Assembly (NCBI GenBank): GCA_040509515.1
Contig: JBEVKV010000578.1
Span: 1-23,151, forward strand
Origin: QHXN01 sp040509515
GTDB lineage: Bacteria > Acidobacteriota > Blastocatellia > Pyrinomonadales > Pyrinomonadaceae
Reading direction: 5' to 3'
Length of the DNA stretch: 23,151 bases
Shown here: positions 14,446 to 23,151 of the stretch, one piece after another
Layout: every line of letters begins with the position of its first letter
Numbering within the stretch: position 1 is the first letter of the stretch
Position numbers and translations under genes: made by a program
The notes under the pieces: generated by a model
The model's database searches: none
Seen by the model: the letters and a program-made list of their open reading frames with translations, nothing else
Told to the model about the DNA's origin: nothing

Positions 14446-17400
14446 ATGAACAGCGTCGGAACGTCTCGCACACGTCGTTTCTTCTCGGCCTTCGCGGTGC
14501 TCGCCCTAATCGCCCTCGCCGGACACGCGGCGGCCGCGCAGACGGTCGTCGGCCGCATCTCGGGCACGGTCAGAGACCCGTCGGGCGCGGTCGTCCCCGG
14601 CGCCGCCGTGACGGTCACGAACGCGGCCACCAACCTCGAACGCGCGGTCAAGTCCGACGAGGACGGCTTCTACACGGTGACGAACCTGCCCGTGGGCACC
14701 TACTCGATCTCCGTCGAGCAGACGGGTTTCAAGCGGGTGACGTTGACCGACATCTCGCTCACGGCGGACGCGCGCCTGACGGTTGACCCCGTGCTCGAAG
14801 CGGGGCTGGTCTCCGAGTCCGTGCAGGTGACGGGCGCGGTCGGCGAGACCGTCAACACCACGTCGGGCGAGGTGGCGCGCGTCGTGGACAGCCAGCAGGT
14901 GCAGAACCTCGCGCTGAACGGACGCAACTACGTACAGTTGCTCTCGCTCATCCCCGGCGTCGCGCAGACGACCGACGACCAGTTGGAACTGAGCGCGTCG
15001 CTCGCCACCAACCAGCAGTCGGTCAACGGCAACCGCGGCCAGATGACGAACATGACCGTGGACGGCGGGACGAATCTCCAGTCGGGCAGCAACGCCTCGC
15101 AGATCAACAACGTCGGCATCGACTTCATACAGGAGGTCAAAGTCCAGACCTCGAACTTCTCGGCCGAGTACGGGCGCAACTCGGGCGCGCAGGTCAACGT
15201 CGTGACGCGGTCGGGCGGCAACGAGTTCCACGGCTCGGCCTTCGAGTACGTGCGCAACGACAAGCTGGACGCGCGCAACTACTTCGCCCCCGTGCGCCCG
15301 ACGCTCCGCTACAACGACTTCGGCTACAGCTTCGGCGGCCCCATCAAGAAGGACAAGTTATTCTTCTTCGGCGGTCAGGAGTGGAAGAAGATTCGGCGGT
15401 TGTCGGCCCCCGTGGTGCGCACGGTGCCGACGCTCGCCGAGCTGAGCGGCGACTTCTCGTTCCGCCTCCGCGGGGCCGACGGCGTGGTGGGGACGAACGA
15501 CGACGGGCTGCTGCGCGACCCGACGAGCACGCAGCCCTGCACGGCGGCGAACCGCGCGGGCTGCTTCGGCGGGACGAACGTGGCGCAGCGCAACATCATC
15601 CCCGCGAGCCGCATCACGGCCGACGGCCTCGCCATCGCCAACGTCTACCGCACGATGATCGGGCTGGCGACGAGCTACACGAACGCGCCCGTCGGCAACA
15701 ACATCACCTTCCAGCAGCCGAACCCGCTCGACTTCCGCGAGGACATCCTCCGCATCGACTACCGCATCAACGCGAGCCACAGCCTCTACGGCCGCTACAT
15801 CCACGACGAGAACGTGCTCATCGACCCGTACGGCACCTTCATCACCTCGCAGATGCCGACCAGCCCGAGCCTGCGCATGCGGCCGGGCACCTCCGTCCAA
15901 CTCTCGCACACATGGGTCATCACGCCGTCGGTCATCAACGAGGCGAAGACCAACTGGTCGTGGATTTCGCAGCACATCCCGCCCGCGGGCGAGTTCTGGA
16001 AGCGCGAGACCTACGGCTTCGGGTACACGCAGCTCTTCCCGGCCGGCGGGCTCTACGAGAACAGCATCCCCGACACCACCATCACGGGCTTCGCCAGCTT
16101 CGCGGGCGCGGCGCGCTCGCTCGTCTCGCCGACGACCGACATCATGTTCGGCGACAACATTACATGGGTGCGCGGCGGCCACACGCTCAAGACGGGCGGC
16201 CTCGTCTACCGCAACCGCATCGACCAGAACGGGCGCACGACCTACGCGGGCAGCCTCAACTTCAGCACGGCCGGCAACAGCCGGACTTCAAACAACGCGC
16301 TCGCCGACGCGCTGCTCGGCAACTTCCGCACCTACAGCGAGGCGTCGCTCGACCCGCTCGGCTTCTTCCGCTTCACGCAGACCGAGGCGTTCGTCAGCGA
16401 CAGTTGGAAGGTCAGCCCGCGCTTCAGCCTCGAACTCGGCGTGCGCTACCAGTTCGGCACGCCCATCTACACGCAGGCCAACAACCTCGCCAACTTCGAC
16501 CCTTCGCGCTACGACCCGGCGCGCGCCGTGACCGTCGTCGCGACCGGCGCCACCGCGGGCACGGTCATCCTCACCCCGGGCAGCAACCGCTTCAACGGGC
16601 TGGTGCGCGCGGGCTCCGGCGTGCCGGCGGAGGAGTTGGGGCGCGTCCCCGGGGGCGACAGCGCCAACGTGCAGGCCGTCCCGACGGGCGCGCCGCGCGG
16701 GCTCTACGAGGGGCATCACTACATCATGCCGCGGGTCGGCTTCGCGTGGTCGCCGTTCAAAGACAACGGAACTTCCGTCCGCGGCGGCTTCGGCATGTAC
16801 TACGACCGCGTCGAGGGCAACATCATCTTCCCGTCGCTCGGCAACCCGCCGTTCTCTTCGAGCGCGCAGTTCTCGAACGCGAACCTCTCGAACATCACGG
16901 GCGGCTCGACGACGGTCGCGCCCTTCGACACCATCAACGCCATCGATCCGAACCTCGACACGCCCTACACGATGAGCTACAGCCTCAGCGTCCAGCGCGA
17001 GATGCCGTTCGGCATCTTCGCCGAGGCCGCCTACGTCGGGAACCTCGGCCGACACCTCGTCCGGCAGCCCGACATTAATCAGGCGAGCTTCGCCTCGCTC
17101 GTCGCGCGCGCGGCGTTGCCGGCGGCGCAGCAGCCCGACATCAACTCGCTGCGCCCCTACAAGGGCTACTCGGCCATCCGCATGAGGCTGTCGGACTCGA
17201 CCTCGAACTATCACGCCATGCAGCTCTACGCGACCAAGCGCAGGGGCGACACGCGCATGACGCTGAGCTACACCTTCTCGAAAGTCCTGACGGACGCCAG
17301 CGGGTTCAACGACAACCCGGAGGACGCCTTCAACCGCGACTACAACTACGGCCCGGCCACCTTCGACCGCCGCCACATCTTCGCCGCCACCTACACCTAC

Positions 17401-17880
17401 ACGGTCGGACTCTTCCGCCGCACGCGCGGCTTCGCCCGGGCGCTGCTCGACGGCTACGAGGTGAGCGGCATCACGCGGCTCCAGTCGGGCGCGTACTTCA
17501 ACGTCACGGCCAACACCTCGACGGGCGCGCGCCGCGCCGACTACGTCGGCGGCGTGGACGTGCTCATCCCGAACGGCGAGCGCAGTCAGGCGGCGTGGAT
17601 CAACCGCGCGGCCTTCACCGCGGCTCCCGACACGCGGCGCGGCACGAGCGGCGTCGGCATCGTCGAAGGGCCGGGCTCGCACGTCTGGGACTTCTCCGTG
17701 CGGAGGCGCTTCGGGCTGACCGAGCGGTTCAAGCTCCAGCTACAGGCGGACATTTTCAACGCCTTCAACCGGACGAACTTCCGCGACATGGAGACGAGCC
17801 TGAACAGCGCCGCCTTCGGCACGCTGACCGCGGCCGGGCCGGCGCGCAACATCCAGTTCGGCCTGAAGCTGACCTTCTGA
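14446..17880 (+). CDS. TonB-dependent receptor, Oar-like, with carboxypeptidase-regulatory domain
   Basis: 1144 aa. A signal peptide (1-31, ending HAAAAQ) is followed by a carboxypeptidase-regulatory-like Ig domain (about 32-115: ISGTVRDPSGAVVPGAAVTVTN...GFYTVTNLPVGTYSISVEQTGFK). Next come a plug domain (about 130-235: LALNGRNYVQLLSLIPGV, NMTVDGGTN, EVKVQTSNFSAEYGRNSGAQVNVVTRSG) and a long beta barrel ending in Phe (IQFGLKLTF). The outer-membrane protein imports large substrates using TonB energy. Length and layout match the Oar/SusC-like receptors expanded in Acidobacteriota. The start at 14446 has GGAGGT 7 bases upstream; the same frame is open back to 13729, but that part is antisense-like shadow over the ROK gene. 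The downstream lyases and glycosidases point to a polysaccharide-derived substrate. No SusD partner is visible. Confidence 0.92.
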   Translation: MNSVGTSRTRRFFSAFAVLALIALAGHAAAAQTVVGRISGTVRDPSGAVVPGAAVTVTNAATNLERAVKSDEDGFYTVTNLPVGTYSISVEQTGFKRVTLTDISLTADARLTVDPVLEAGLVSESVQVTGAVGETVNTTSGEVARVVDSQQVQNLALNGRNYVQLLSLIPGVAQTTDDQLELSASLATNQQSVNGNRGQMTNMTVDGGTNLQSGSNASQINNVGIDFIQEVKVQTSNFSAEYGRNSGAQVNVVTRSGGNEFHGSAFEYVRNDKLDARNYFAPVRPTLRYNDFGYSFGGPIKKDKLFFFGGQEWKKIRRLSAPVVRTVPTLAELSGDFSFRLRGADGVVGTNDDGLLRDPTSTQPCTAANRAGCFGGTNVAQRNIIPASRITADGLAIANVYRTMIGLATSYTNAPVGNNITFQQPNPLDFREDILRIDYRINASHSLYGRYIHDENVLIDPYGTFITSQMPTSPSLRMRPGTSVQLSHTWVITPSVINEAKTNWSWISQHIPPAGEFWKRETYGFGYTQLFPAGGLYENSIPDTTITGFASFAGAARSLVSPTTDIMFGDNITWVRGGHTLKTGGLVYRNRIDQNGRTTYAGSLNFSTAGNSRTSNNALADALLGNFRTYSEASLDPLGFFRFTQTEAFVSDSWKVSPRFSLELGVRYQFGTPIYTQANNLANFDPSRYDPARAVTVVATGATAGTVILTPGSNRFNGLVRAGSGVPAEELGRVPGGDSANVQAVPTGAPRGLYEGHHYIMPRVGFAWSPFKDNGTSVRGGFGMYYDRVEGNIIFPSLGNPPFSSSAQFSNANLSNITGGSTTVAPFDTINAIDPNLDTPYTMSYSLSVQREMPFGIFAEAAYVGNLGRHLVRQPDINQASFASLVARAALPAAQQPDINSLRPYKGYSAIRMRLSDSTSNYHAMQLYATKRRGDTRMTLSYTFSKVLTDASGFNDNPEDAFNRDYNYGPATFDRRHIFAATYTYTVGLFRRTRGFARALLDGYEVSGITRLQSGAYFNVTANTSTGARRADYVGGVDVLIPNGERSQAAWINRAAFTAAPDTRRGTSGVGIVEGPGSHVWDFSVRRRFGLTERFKLQLQADIFNAFNRTNFRDMETSLNSAAFGTLTAAGPARNIQFGLKLTF

Positions 17881-17903
17881 AGAGGGCCGGCCCCCGCGCC
17901 CGA

Positions 17904-19145
17904 ATGACGCTACCTCGCGCAACTCTCTTTATTTGCACGCTGGCGCTCGCCTGCGCGCCCGCCGCGGCTTCCGCGTGGCGGCAGGCGAAGCGTCCGGCGG
18001 CGCGCGGCGTCGGGTCGGGGCCGCGCGTCTTTCTCTCAGACCCGCGTGGGCTCGCCGAGACGAGGCGGAGAATCCTCTCGGGCGACCGCGGCTTCGACGC
18101 GCCGCTGCGCGCGCTGGAAGACGACGCGCGGAAGGCTCTGCGCGCGGGCACGTTCTCGGTCACGACGAAGGGCGTCACGCCGCCGAGCGGCGACAGGCAC
18201 GACTACATGAGCCAGGCTCCGTACTTCTGGCCCGACCCGAAGCGGCCGGACGGCCTTCCATACGTGCGCCGCGACGGCGAGCGCAACCCCGAGATAAACA
18301 AGATCACAGACCACCGCGAGATGGACAGGATGGTCGAGGCCGTCTCCGCGCTCGCGCTCGCCTACTACTTCCGCGGCGACGAGCGGTACGCGTCGAAGGC
18401 CGCCGGGCTTCTACGCGCGTGGTTCGTCGAACCCGCGACGCGCATGAACCCGAACTTGCAGTACGCGCAGTTCATCCCGGGCGTCAACACCGGGCGCGGC
18501 ATCGGGCTCATCGAGACTCGGGGTCTCACGCGCGCGGCGGACGCGACGGGGCTGCTGGCGGGCTCGAAAGCGTGGACGAGTGAAGACCAGCGCGCCGTCG
18601 AGGCGTGGTACGCGGAGTTTCTGCGCTGGATGCTGGAGAGCGAGCACGGGCGTGACGAGGCCGCGGCGAAGAACAACCACGGCACGTACTACGACGTACA
18701 GGTCGTCTCTTACGCGCTCTTCGTGGGCAAGCGCGAGCTGGCTAAGCGCGTGCTGGAAGAGGCGCGCCGCAAGCGCATCGCCGCGCAGGTCGAGCCCGAC
18801 GGGCGGCAGCCGCTTGAGTTGGCGCGCACGCGCGCGTGGAGCTACAGCGTCATCAACCTCGACGGCCTGCTGACTCTCGCCGAGCTTGGCGAGCGCGTCG
18901 GCGTAGACCTCTGGCACTACCGCACGCCCGACGGGCGCGGCATCCGTGCCGCGCTCGAATACCTCCACCCCTTCTCGGTCGGCGAGGAGGGGTGGCCGCA
19001 CCAGCAACTCGGCGACTGGCCGCCCGAGATGTTCTTCCCGCTCATGCGCCGCGCCGCCGCGCGCTACACCGACGAACGGTTCAAGGCGTTGGCGCGCAGA
19101 ACCCCGGCCGCCGACCCGGCGTCGCGCGAGCGGCTCGCCCGTTGA
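17904..19145 (+). CDS. Alginate-lyase-fold polysaccharide lyase, exported (first copy)
   Basis: 413 aa. A signal peptide (about 1-24) is followed by an alpha/alpha-toroid domain of the Alginate_lyase type (Pfam PF05426, as recalled). Signature stretches are DYMSQAPYFWPDPKRPDGLPY, LLRAWFVEPATRMNPNLQYAQ, KNNHGTYYDVQ (N257, N258, H259, likely catalytic) and SYSVINLDGLLTLA. Such enzymes break uronic-acid polysaccharides by beta-elimination in the periplasm or outside; alginate itself is only one possible substrate. The ATG at 17904 lies 23 bases after the receptor stop, with no strong ribosome site. The next gene is a paralogue sharing EPATRMNP, GRGIG and KNNHGT, about 40% alike by eye. The HPFS...EEGWPHQQLGDWPP ending differs between the copies. 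Confidence 0.82.
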   Translation: MTLPRATLFICTLALACAPAAASAWRQAKRPAARGVGSGPRVFLSDPRGLAETRRRILSGDRGFDAPLRALEDDARKALRAGTFSVTTKGVTPPSGDRHDYMSQAPYFWPDPKRPDGLPYVRRDGERNPEINKITDHREMDRMVEAVSALALAYYFRGDERYASKAAGLLRAWFVEPATRMNPNLQYAQFIPGVNTGRGIGLIETRGLTRAADATGLLAGSKAWTSEDQRAVEAWYAEFLRWMLESEHGRDEAAAKNNHGTYYDVQVVSYALFVGKRELAKRVLEEARRKRIAAQVEPDGRQPLELARTRAWSYSVINLDGLLTLAELGERVGVDLWHYRTPDGRGIRAALEYLHPFSVGEEGWPHQQLGDWPPEMFFPLMRRAAARYTDERFKALARRTPAADPASRERLAR

Positions 19146-19154
19146 ACGATTCGG

Positions 19155-20324
19155 ATGTTGAGACTACTCGCACTCTGCGGCTCGGTGCTCCTCGCGTGGC
19201 TGCCCGTCGCGGCGCGGCAGCAGCGCGCCGCCTTCGACGTGGAGGCGTTCGAGCGCGCGCGAGTGTTGAAGGCCGCGCGGACGTACCTGTCGGAGCGGCC
19301 GGTCACGGTCACGGCCTCGCGCAGCCCGCGCAGCGCCGGCGGGCCGCACGACTTCTTCTCCGAGGGCGACTACTGGTGGCCCGACCCGCGGAACCCCGCG
19401 GGGCCGTACGTGCAGCGCGACGGCATGACGAACCCCGACAACTTCGTCGAGCACCGCCGCGCGCTGATGCGTTTGAGCGTGCAGGTGCCGGCGCTCGTCG
19501 CGGCGTGGAAGCTGACGGGCGAACGCCGCTACGCGCGTCACGCCGCCCGACACCTGCGCGCGTGGTTCGTCGAGCCGGCCACGCGGATGAATCCGCACCT
19601 CGAATACGCGCAGGCCATCCACGGGCGGACGAAGGGGCGCGGCATCGGCATCATCGACACCATCCACCTCGTCGAAGTCGCGCGCGCCGTCGAAGTGCTG
19701 GAGGCCGGGCGTGCGCTCGCGCCTTCGGAGCTGGCGGGCGTGAAGAAGTGGTTCGCCGACTATCTTCAATGGATGCGGACGAGCGCGAACGGGCTGGAGG
19801 AGCGCGAGGCGAAGAACAACCACGGCACATGTTGGGTGATGCAGGTCGCGGCCTTCGCTCATTTGACGGGTAATCGTGAGCTGCTCGACTACTGCCGCGC
19901 GCGCTTCCGCGAGGTGCTCGTGCCCAACCAGATCGCCGCGGACGGGAGCTTCCCCGAAGAGTTGAAGAGGACGAAGCCGTACGGCTACTCGCTCTTCAAC
20001 CTCGAAGCCTTCGCGGCCGTCTGCCAGATTCTCTCGACGCCGTCGGACGACCTCTGGAAGTTCGAGACGGCGGACGGGCGCGGGATGCGGAAAGCGGTGG
20101 AGTACATGTCGCCCTTCATCCGCGACAAGAGACGCTGGCCACTCAAACCCGACGTGATGTACGACGCGGAGTGGCCGATGCGCCAGAGCAGTCTCCTCTT
20201 CGCGGGGCTGGCCTACGGCCGTGCCGACTACGTAGAGCTTTGGAAACGTCTCCCGGCGGACTCCACGGTCGAAGAGGTCGTCCGCAACTTCTTCATCCGC
20301 CAGCCGGTGCTGTGGGCGCGTTGA
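19155..20324 (+). CDS. Alginate-lyase-fold polysaccharide lyase, exported (second copy)
   Basis: 389 aa, only 9 bases after the first copy. The N-terminal 21 residues form a signal peptide (MLRLLALCGSVLLAWLPVAA). Shared family stretches are DFFSEGDYWWPDPRNPAGPY, HLRAWFVEPATRMNPHLEYAQ, KNNHGTCWVMQ (H223 as the likely catalytic His) and YGYSLFNLEAF. Relative to the first copy, the residues after NNHGT change from YYDVQ to CWVMQ and the C-terminal part (FIRDKRRWPLKPDVMYDAEWPMRQSSLLFAGLAY) differs, so the two enzymes probably act on different linkages or chain lengths. The WPxRQxxLLFAG ending is common among lyases of this Pfam family in Bacteroidota and Acidobacteriota polysaccharide loci, from memory. 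It is 3 bases from the following GH2 gene and so part of one operon. Confidence 0.82.
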   Translation: MLRLLALCGSVLLAWLPVAARQQRAAFDVEAFERARVLKAARTYLSERPVTVTASRSPRSAGGPHDFFSEGDYWWPDPRNPAGPYVQRDGMTNPDNFVEHRRALMRLSVQVPALVAAWKLTGERRYARHAARHLRAWFVEPATRMNPHLEYAQAIHGRTKGRGIGIIDTIHLVEVARAVEVLEAGRALAPSELAGVKKWFADYLQWMRTSANGLEEREAKNNHGTCWVMQVAAFAHLTGNRELLDYCRARFREVLVPNQIAADGSFPEELKRTKPYGYSLFNLEAFAAVCQILSTPSDDLWKFETADGRGMRKAVEYMSPFIRDKRRWPLKPDVMYDAEWPMRQSSLLFAGLAYGRADYVELWKRLPADSTVEEVVRNFFIRQPVLWAR

Positions 20325-20327
20325 GAA

Positions 20328-22919
20328 ATGAAAAAGAGAGACTCCACCTCGCGGCGCGCGCCGCTGACGCGCAGGGACTTTCTGAAGACGGCCACGACCG
20401 CCGTCGCGTCGGGGGCCGTCCTCGGCGCGCTGCCGGCGGAAGTGTTACCCGCCGCGACCGTTGACGCGGGTTCCGACGCCGCGGGCTTCGCCGCCACGCA
20501 AGGGCAGACGGCCGCGTCCAACGCGGCGTCGGGCAGTCAACGTCTGCTCGCGGGTTGGGAGTACCGGCGCGGCAACCTCGGCGGCATCTGGGAGGCTTGG
20601 CGCAAGGCTTCGGACGACACGGTTACGTGGCAGCCGGTCGAGCTGCCGCACTGCTTCAACGCCGACGACGCCGTCGACCCTGACGCGCCCTACTATCAGG
20701 GGCCGGGCTGGTACCGCACGCGCCTCAAGGTCGAGAATTCTTACGCCGGCGGGCGCACGCTGCTCCACTTCGAGGGCGCGGGGCAGAAGACGGAGGTCTA
20801 CGTCGCCGGCGCACGGGTCGGCGCGCACGTCGGCGGCTACGACGAGTTCACGGTGGACATCACGGACGAGGCCGCGCGCGCGCTGAAGAAGGCGGACAGC
20901 AAGGGGCTCGTCCCCGTCGCCGTCATGTGCGACAACTCGCGCGACCTTGAGATGATTCCGTCGAACCTGAGCGACTTCAACCTCTACGGCGGCCTCTACC
21001 GCTACGTGAATCTGACGTACGTCCCGGCCGTCTCAATCGAGCGCGTGCTCGTCGAGAGCAGCGCGCCGCCGCAGGGCCGGGCGACGGTCTCGGTGCGCGC
21101 GCGGCTCTACAACCCCGGGCGGCTGAAAGACGAAGTGAAGCTGAGTGTGCGCGTCTTCGACCCGCGCGGCGAAGTGATTCACAACGGCTCGAAGCGCCTC
21201 GCGCCGTGGGAGGGCGAACGCGAGCTGGCGGCGTTCGAGATCGAGAAGCCTGCGCGCTGGTCTCCGCGCACGCCTTCGCTCTACCGCTGCGAGGTCACGC
21301 TTGAGGGCGCGGGCGGCGCGCACCGCTCGGAGGAGCGCTTCGGCCTGCGCTCCTTCGAGTTCGTCGAGCGCGGCCCCTTCAAGCTCAACGGCGAACGGCT
21401 GCTGCTGCGCGGCACGCACCGCCACGAGGATCACGCGGGGCGTGCGGCGGCGCTCACCGAAGAACTGATGCGCAGGGAGTTCGCGCTCATCAAAGAGATG
21501 GGCGTCAACTTCATCAGGCTCGGCCACTACCAGCAGTCGCGCGTCGCGCTTGAACTGTGCGACGAGTTGGGCATCCTCGTCTGGGAGGAGATTCCGTGGT
21601 GCCGCGGCGGCCTCGGCGGCGAGCGCTACAAGGAGCAGGCGCGGCGGATGCTGCGAAACATGATCGACCAGCACCGCAACCATCCGTCGGTCATCATCTG
21701 GGGTCTGGGGAACGAGAACGACTGGCCGGGCGACTTCGAGGAGTTCGACAAAGAGAAGATTCGCGCCTTCATGTCCGAGCTTCACGAGCTTTCGCACGCG
21801 CTGGATTCTTCGCGCAAGACCGCCATCCGGCGCTGCGACTTCTGCAAAGACATCGTGGACGTTTACTCGCCCTCGATCTGGGCGGGCTGGTACCGCGGCC
21901 GCTACACCGAGTACCGGAAGTCTTCCGAAGACGAGATGAAGAAAGTCAGGCACTTCCTCCACGTCGAGTACGGCGGCGACAGCCACGCCGGCCGCCACTC
22001 GGAAGACCCCGACACGGTGCTGTCTAAAATCTCGGCGGGGCAGGGGACGGACGAGCGCGGGCTCGACTACCTGCTGACGGGCGGGGTGGCGCGCGCGTCG
22101 AGCGACGGCGACTGGTCGGAGTCTTACATCTGCAACCTCTTCGACTGGCACCTCAAGGAGCAGGAGACGATGCCGTGGCTGACGGGCGCGGCGCAGTGGG
22201 TCTTCAAAGACTTCTCGACGCCGCTGCGCCCCGCCAACCCCGTGCCGCGCGTCAACCAGAAGGGCGTCGTCGAGCGCGACCTGACCATCAAAGAGGCTTA
22301 CTACGTCTTTCAGTCCTACTGGGCCGAAAAGCCCATGCTGCACATCTACGGCCACGCGTGGCCCGAGCGCTGGGGCGCGCGCGGCGAGCCGAAGATGGTG
22401 AAGGTCTACTCCAACTGCGCGGAGGTCGAGCTGTTCGTCAACGGCGCTTCCGCGGGCGTGAAGAGGCGCGACAGTCAGGACTTCCCCGCGGCGGGACTGC
22501 GCTGGCTCGTGCCGTTCCGCGAGGGCGACAACCGTCTGCGGGCCGTGAGCCGGAGTGGCGGCGCGGCGCTCGCGGACGAGGTCGGCTTCAGGTACGAGAC
22601 GCGCAAGTGGGGCCGGCCCGCGCGGCTCGTGCTCAGAGAGGCCGCGCGCACGGGCGACTCTGTGACGGTCGAGGCGCGGCTGTTCGACGCGGGCGGCGTC
22701 CCGTGCCTCGACGCGCGCAACGTCGTCCGCTTCGGCCTGACGGGCGACGGCCGCCTGCTCGACAACCTCGGCACCTCGACGGGCGCGCGCCGGGTCGAAC
22801 TCTACAACGGCCGCGCGCGCATCCGCCTCGCGCTCGAAGGCGGCGCGGCCGTCGTGAGCGTCTCGTCCAAAGGTGTGCCGACGGCGCTGCTCACCTTGCG
22901 GACGCACGCGACCATGTGA
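20328..22919 (+). CDS. Tat-exported glycoside hydrolase family 2 enzyme
   Basis: 863 aa. The N-terminus carries a twin-arginine signal (LTRRDFLKTATTAVASGAVLGA), so the enzyme is exported folded. The GH2 order is clear: sugar-binding jelly roll (about 70-235; the VELPHCFNADD and GPGWYRTRL elements), Ig-like domain (about 237-345), then TIM barrel (about 350-640) with the RGTHRHEDHAG entry, acid/base E463 in WGLGNEND and nucleophile E547 in LHVEYGGD. C-terminal Ig-like domains follow, including a DUF4982-like one (MVKVYSNCAEVELFVNGASAG). It is a retaining exo-beta-glycosidase; the sugar (galactose, glucuronate or mannose) cannot be decided from these motifs. The ATG at 20328 is 3 bases after the second lyase stop. 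Its place after two uronate-type lyases favours action on their oligosaccharide products. Confidence 0.88.
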   Translation: MKKRDSTSRRAPLTRRDFLKTATTAVASGAVLGALPAEVLPAATVDAGSDAAGFAATQGQTAASNAASGSQRLLAGWEYRRGNLGGIWEAWRKASDDTVTWQPVELPHCFNADDAVDPDAPYYQGPGWYRTRLKVENSYAGGRTLLHFEGAGQKTEVYVAGARVGAHVGGYDEFTVDITDEAARALKKADSKGLVPVAVMCDNSRDLEMIPSNLSDFNLYGGLYRYVNLTYVPAVSIERVLVESSAPPQGRATVSVRARLYNPGRLKDEVKLSVRVFDPRGEVIHNGSKRLAPWEGERELAAFEIEKPARWSPRTPSLYRCEVTLEGAGGAHRSEERFGLRSFEFVERGPFKLNGERLLLRGTHRHEDHAGRAAALTEELMRREFALIKEMGVNFIRLGHYQQSRVALELCDELGILVWEEIPWCRGGLGGERYKEQARRMLRNMIDQHRNHPSVIIWGLGNENDWPGDFEEFDKEKIRAFMSELHELSHALDSSRKTAIRRCDFCKDIVDVYSPSIWAGWYRGRYTEYRKSSEDEMKKVRHFLHVEYGGDSHAGRHSEDPDTVLSKISAGQGTDERGLDYLLTGGVARASSDGDWSESYICNLFDWHLKEQETMPWLTGAAQWVFKDFSTPLRPANPVPRVNQKGVVERDLTIKEAYYVFQSYWAEKPMLHIYGHAWPERWGARGEPKMVKVYSNCAEVELFVNGASAGVKRRDSQDFPAAGLRWLVPFREGDNRLRAVSRSGGAALADEVGFRYETRKWGRPARLVLREAARTGDSVTVEARLFDAGGVPCLDARNVVRFGLTGDGRLLDNLGTSTGARRVELYNGRARIRLALEGGAAVVSVSSKGVPTALLTLRTHATM

Positions 22920-22935
22920 AGGAGAGTCTGAAGTG

Positions 22936-23151
22936 ATGCGCACGGTTTACTGTCTGCTTCTGTTGCTGCCGCTCGCCTCAAGCTTCGGCGCGCGCCTGCC
23001 CGCGCAGGTGGCGACGGGCGGGAAGGACATCTACCACGACGGCTGGACGGACTTTAACAAGAACGGCCGGAAGGACGTTTACGAGGACTCGAAGGCCGAC
23101 ACGGGCAGCCGCGTCGAAGACCTGCTCGCGCGGATGACGCTCGAAGAGAAG
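22936..23151 (+). CDS. Glycoside hydrolase family 3 enzyme, N-terminal part (cut by window end)
   Basis: 72 codons are visible. A signal peptide (about 1-25, MRTVYCLLLLLPLASSFGA) is followed by YHDGWTDFNKNGRKDVYEDS and then RVEDLLARMTLEEK, the standard opening of family 3 beta-glycosidases. The stretch D-F-N-K-N-G-R-K-D-V-Y-E matches a 12-residue EF-hand calcium loop (D, N, N, D and E at positions 1, 3, 5, 9 and 12). GGAGAG (22921-22926) lies 9 bases before the ATG at 22936; a GTG at 22933 is an alternative. It sits 16 bases after the GH2 stop, so it is the next gene of the operon. The catalytic part lies outside the window. Confidence 0.8.
   Translation, partial: MRTVYCLLLLLPLASSFGARLPAQVATGGKDIYHDGWTDFNKNGRKDVYEDSKADTGSRVEDLLARMTLEEK

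Noticed and set aside
21033..22943. 636-codon minus-strand frame opposite GH2
   Set aside because: Antisense shadow; the GH2 catalytic motifs are on the + strand.

Overview
The window is high-GC DNA (about 70% by eye across most genes). Its gene content fits an Acidobacteriota-type bacterium, possibly Blastocatellia. The pointers are a very large Oar-like TonB-dependent receptor with a carboxypeptidase-regulatory N-terminal domain, a DUF2270 membrane protein, an ABC-permease/M1-peptidase fusion, a Tat-exported GH2 enzyme and period-7 repeats between genes. The taxonomic call is inference only.

Layout. 1-67: a perfect palindrome, probably a terminator. 68-2290 (-): exported M1-peptidase-like protein with a C-terminal TPR region; its zinc site is destroyed. 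2572-2994 (+): hotdog acyl-CoA thioesterase. 3000-4826: a lower-GC (about 50%) segment with a DUF6508-type protein (+) converging on a solitary SPPY-class DNA methyltransferase (-). 4830-5660: an IS5-family insertion sequence with a two-frame transposase, inverted ends and a TA target duplication. Removing it in silico restores a 53-codon ORF that overlaps the DUF2270 gene and the methyltransferase gene by ATGA at each end. 5664-6707 (-): DUF2270 membrane protein. 6805-6917: a long imperfect hairpin made of heptamer repeats. 7006-7512 (+): tadA. 7555-7644: tRNA-Ser(CGA). 7841-8128 (+): small charged helical protein. 8129-8542: gene-free, with a heptamer tandem array and a candidate structured leader. 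8543-13010 (+): a two-gene ABC export operon whose permease is fused to an intact M1 metallopeptidase, ending in a terminator hairpin.

13118 to the window end is a carbohydrate-use locus reading in one direction. It holds a ROK-family repressor without kinase residues, an Oar/SusC-like TonB-dependent receptor, two tandem alginate-lyase-fold polysaccharide lyases, a Tat-exported GH2 glycosidase and the start of a GH3 glycosidase. No SusD-like gene is present. The genes suggest import and breakdown of a uronic-acid-containing polysaccharide: lyases cut the chain, GH2 and GH3 trim the oligosaccharides, the receptor brings them across the outer membrane, and the ROK protein senses a released sugar. 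A 17-bp tandem direct repeat between the ROK and receptor genes is a candidate operator.

Most useful observations: (1) the IS insertion scar and the small gene it appears to have broken; (2) a pseudo-M1 peptidase in which all zinc ligands and the catalytic Tyr are replaced, in the same window as an intact M1; (3) three period-7 repeat arrays with different units; (4) a candidate pseudoknot-bearing leader before the ABC operon; (5) a repeat operator candidate for the polysaccharide locus. I found no CRISPR array and no clearly new defence or secretion system.
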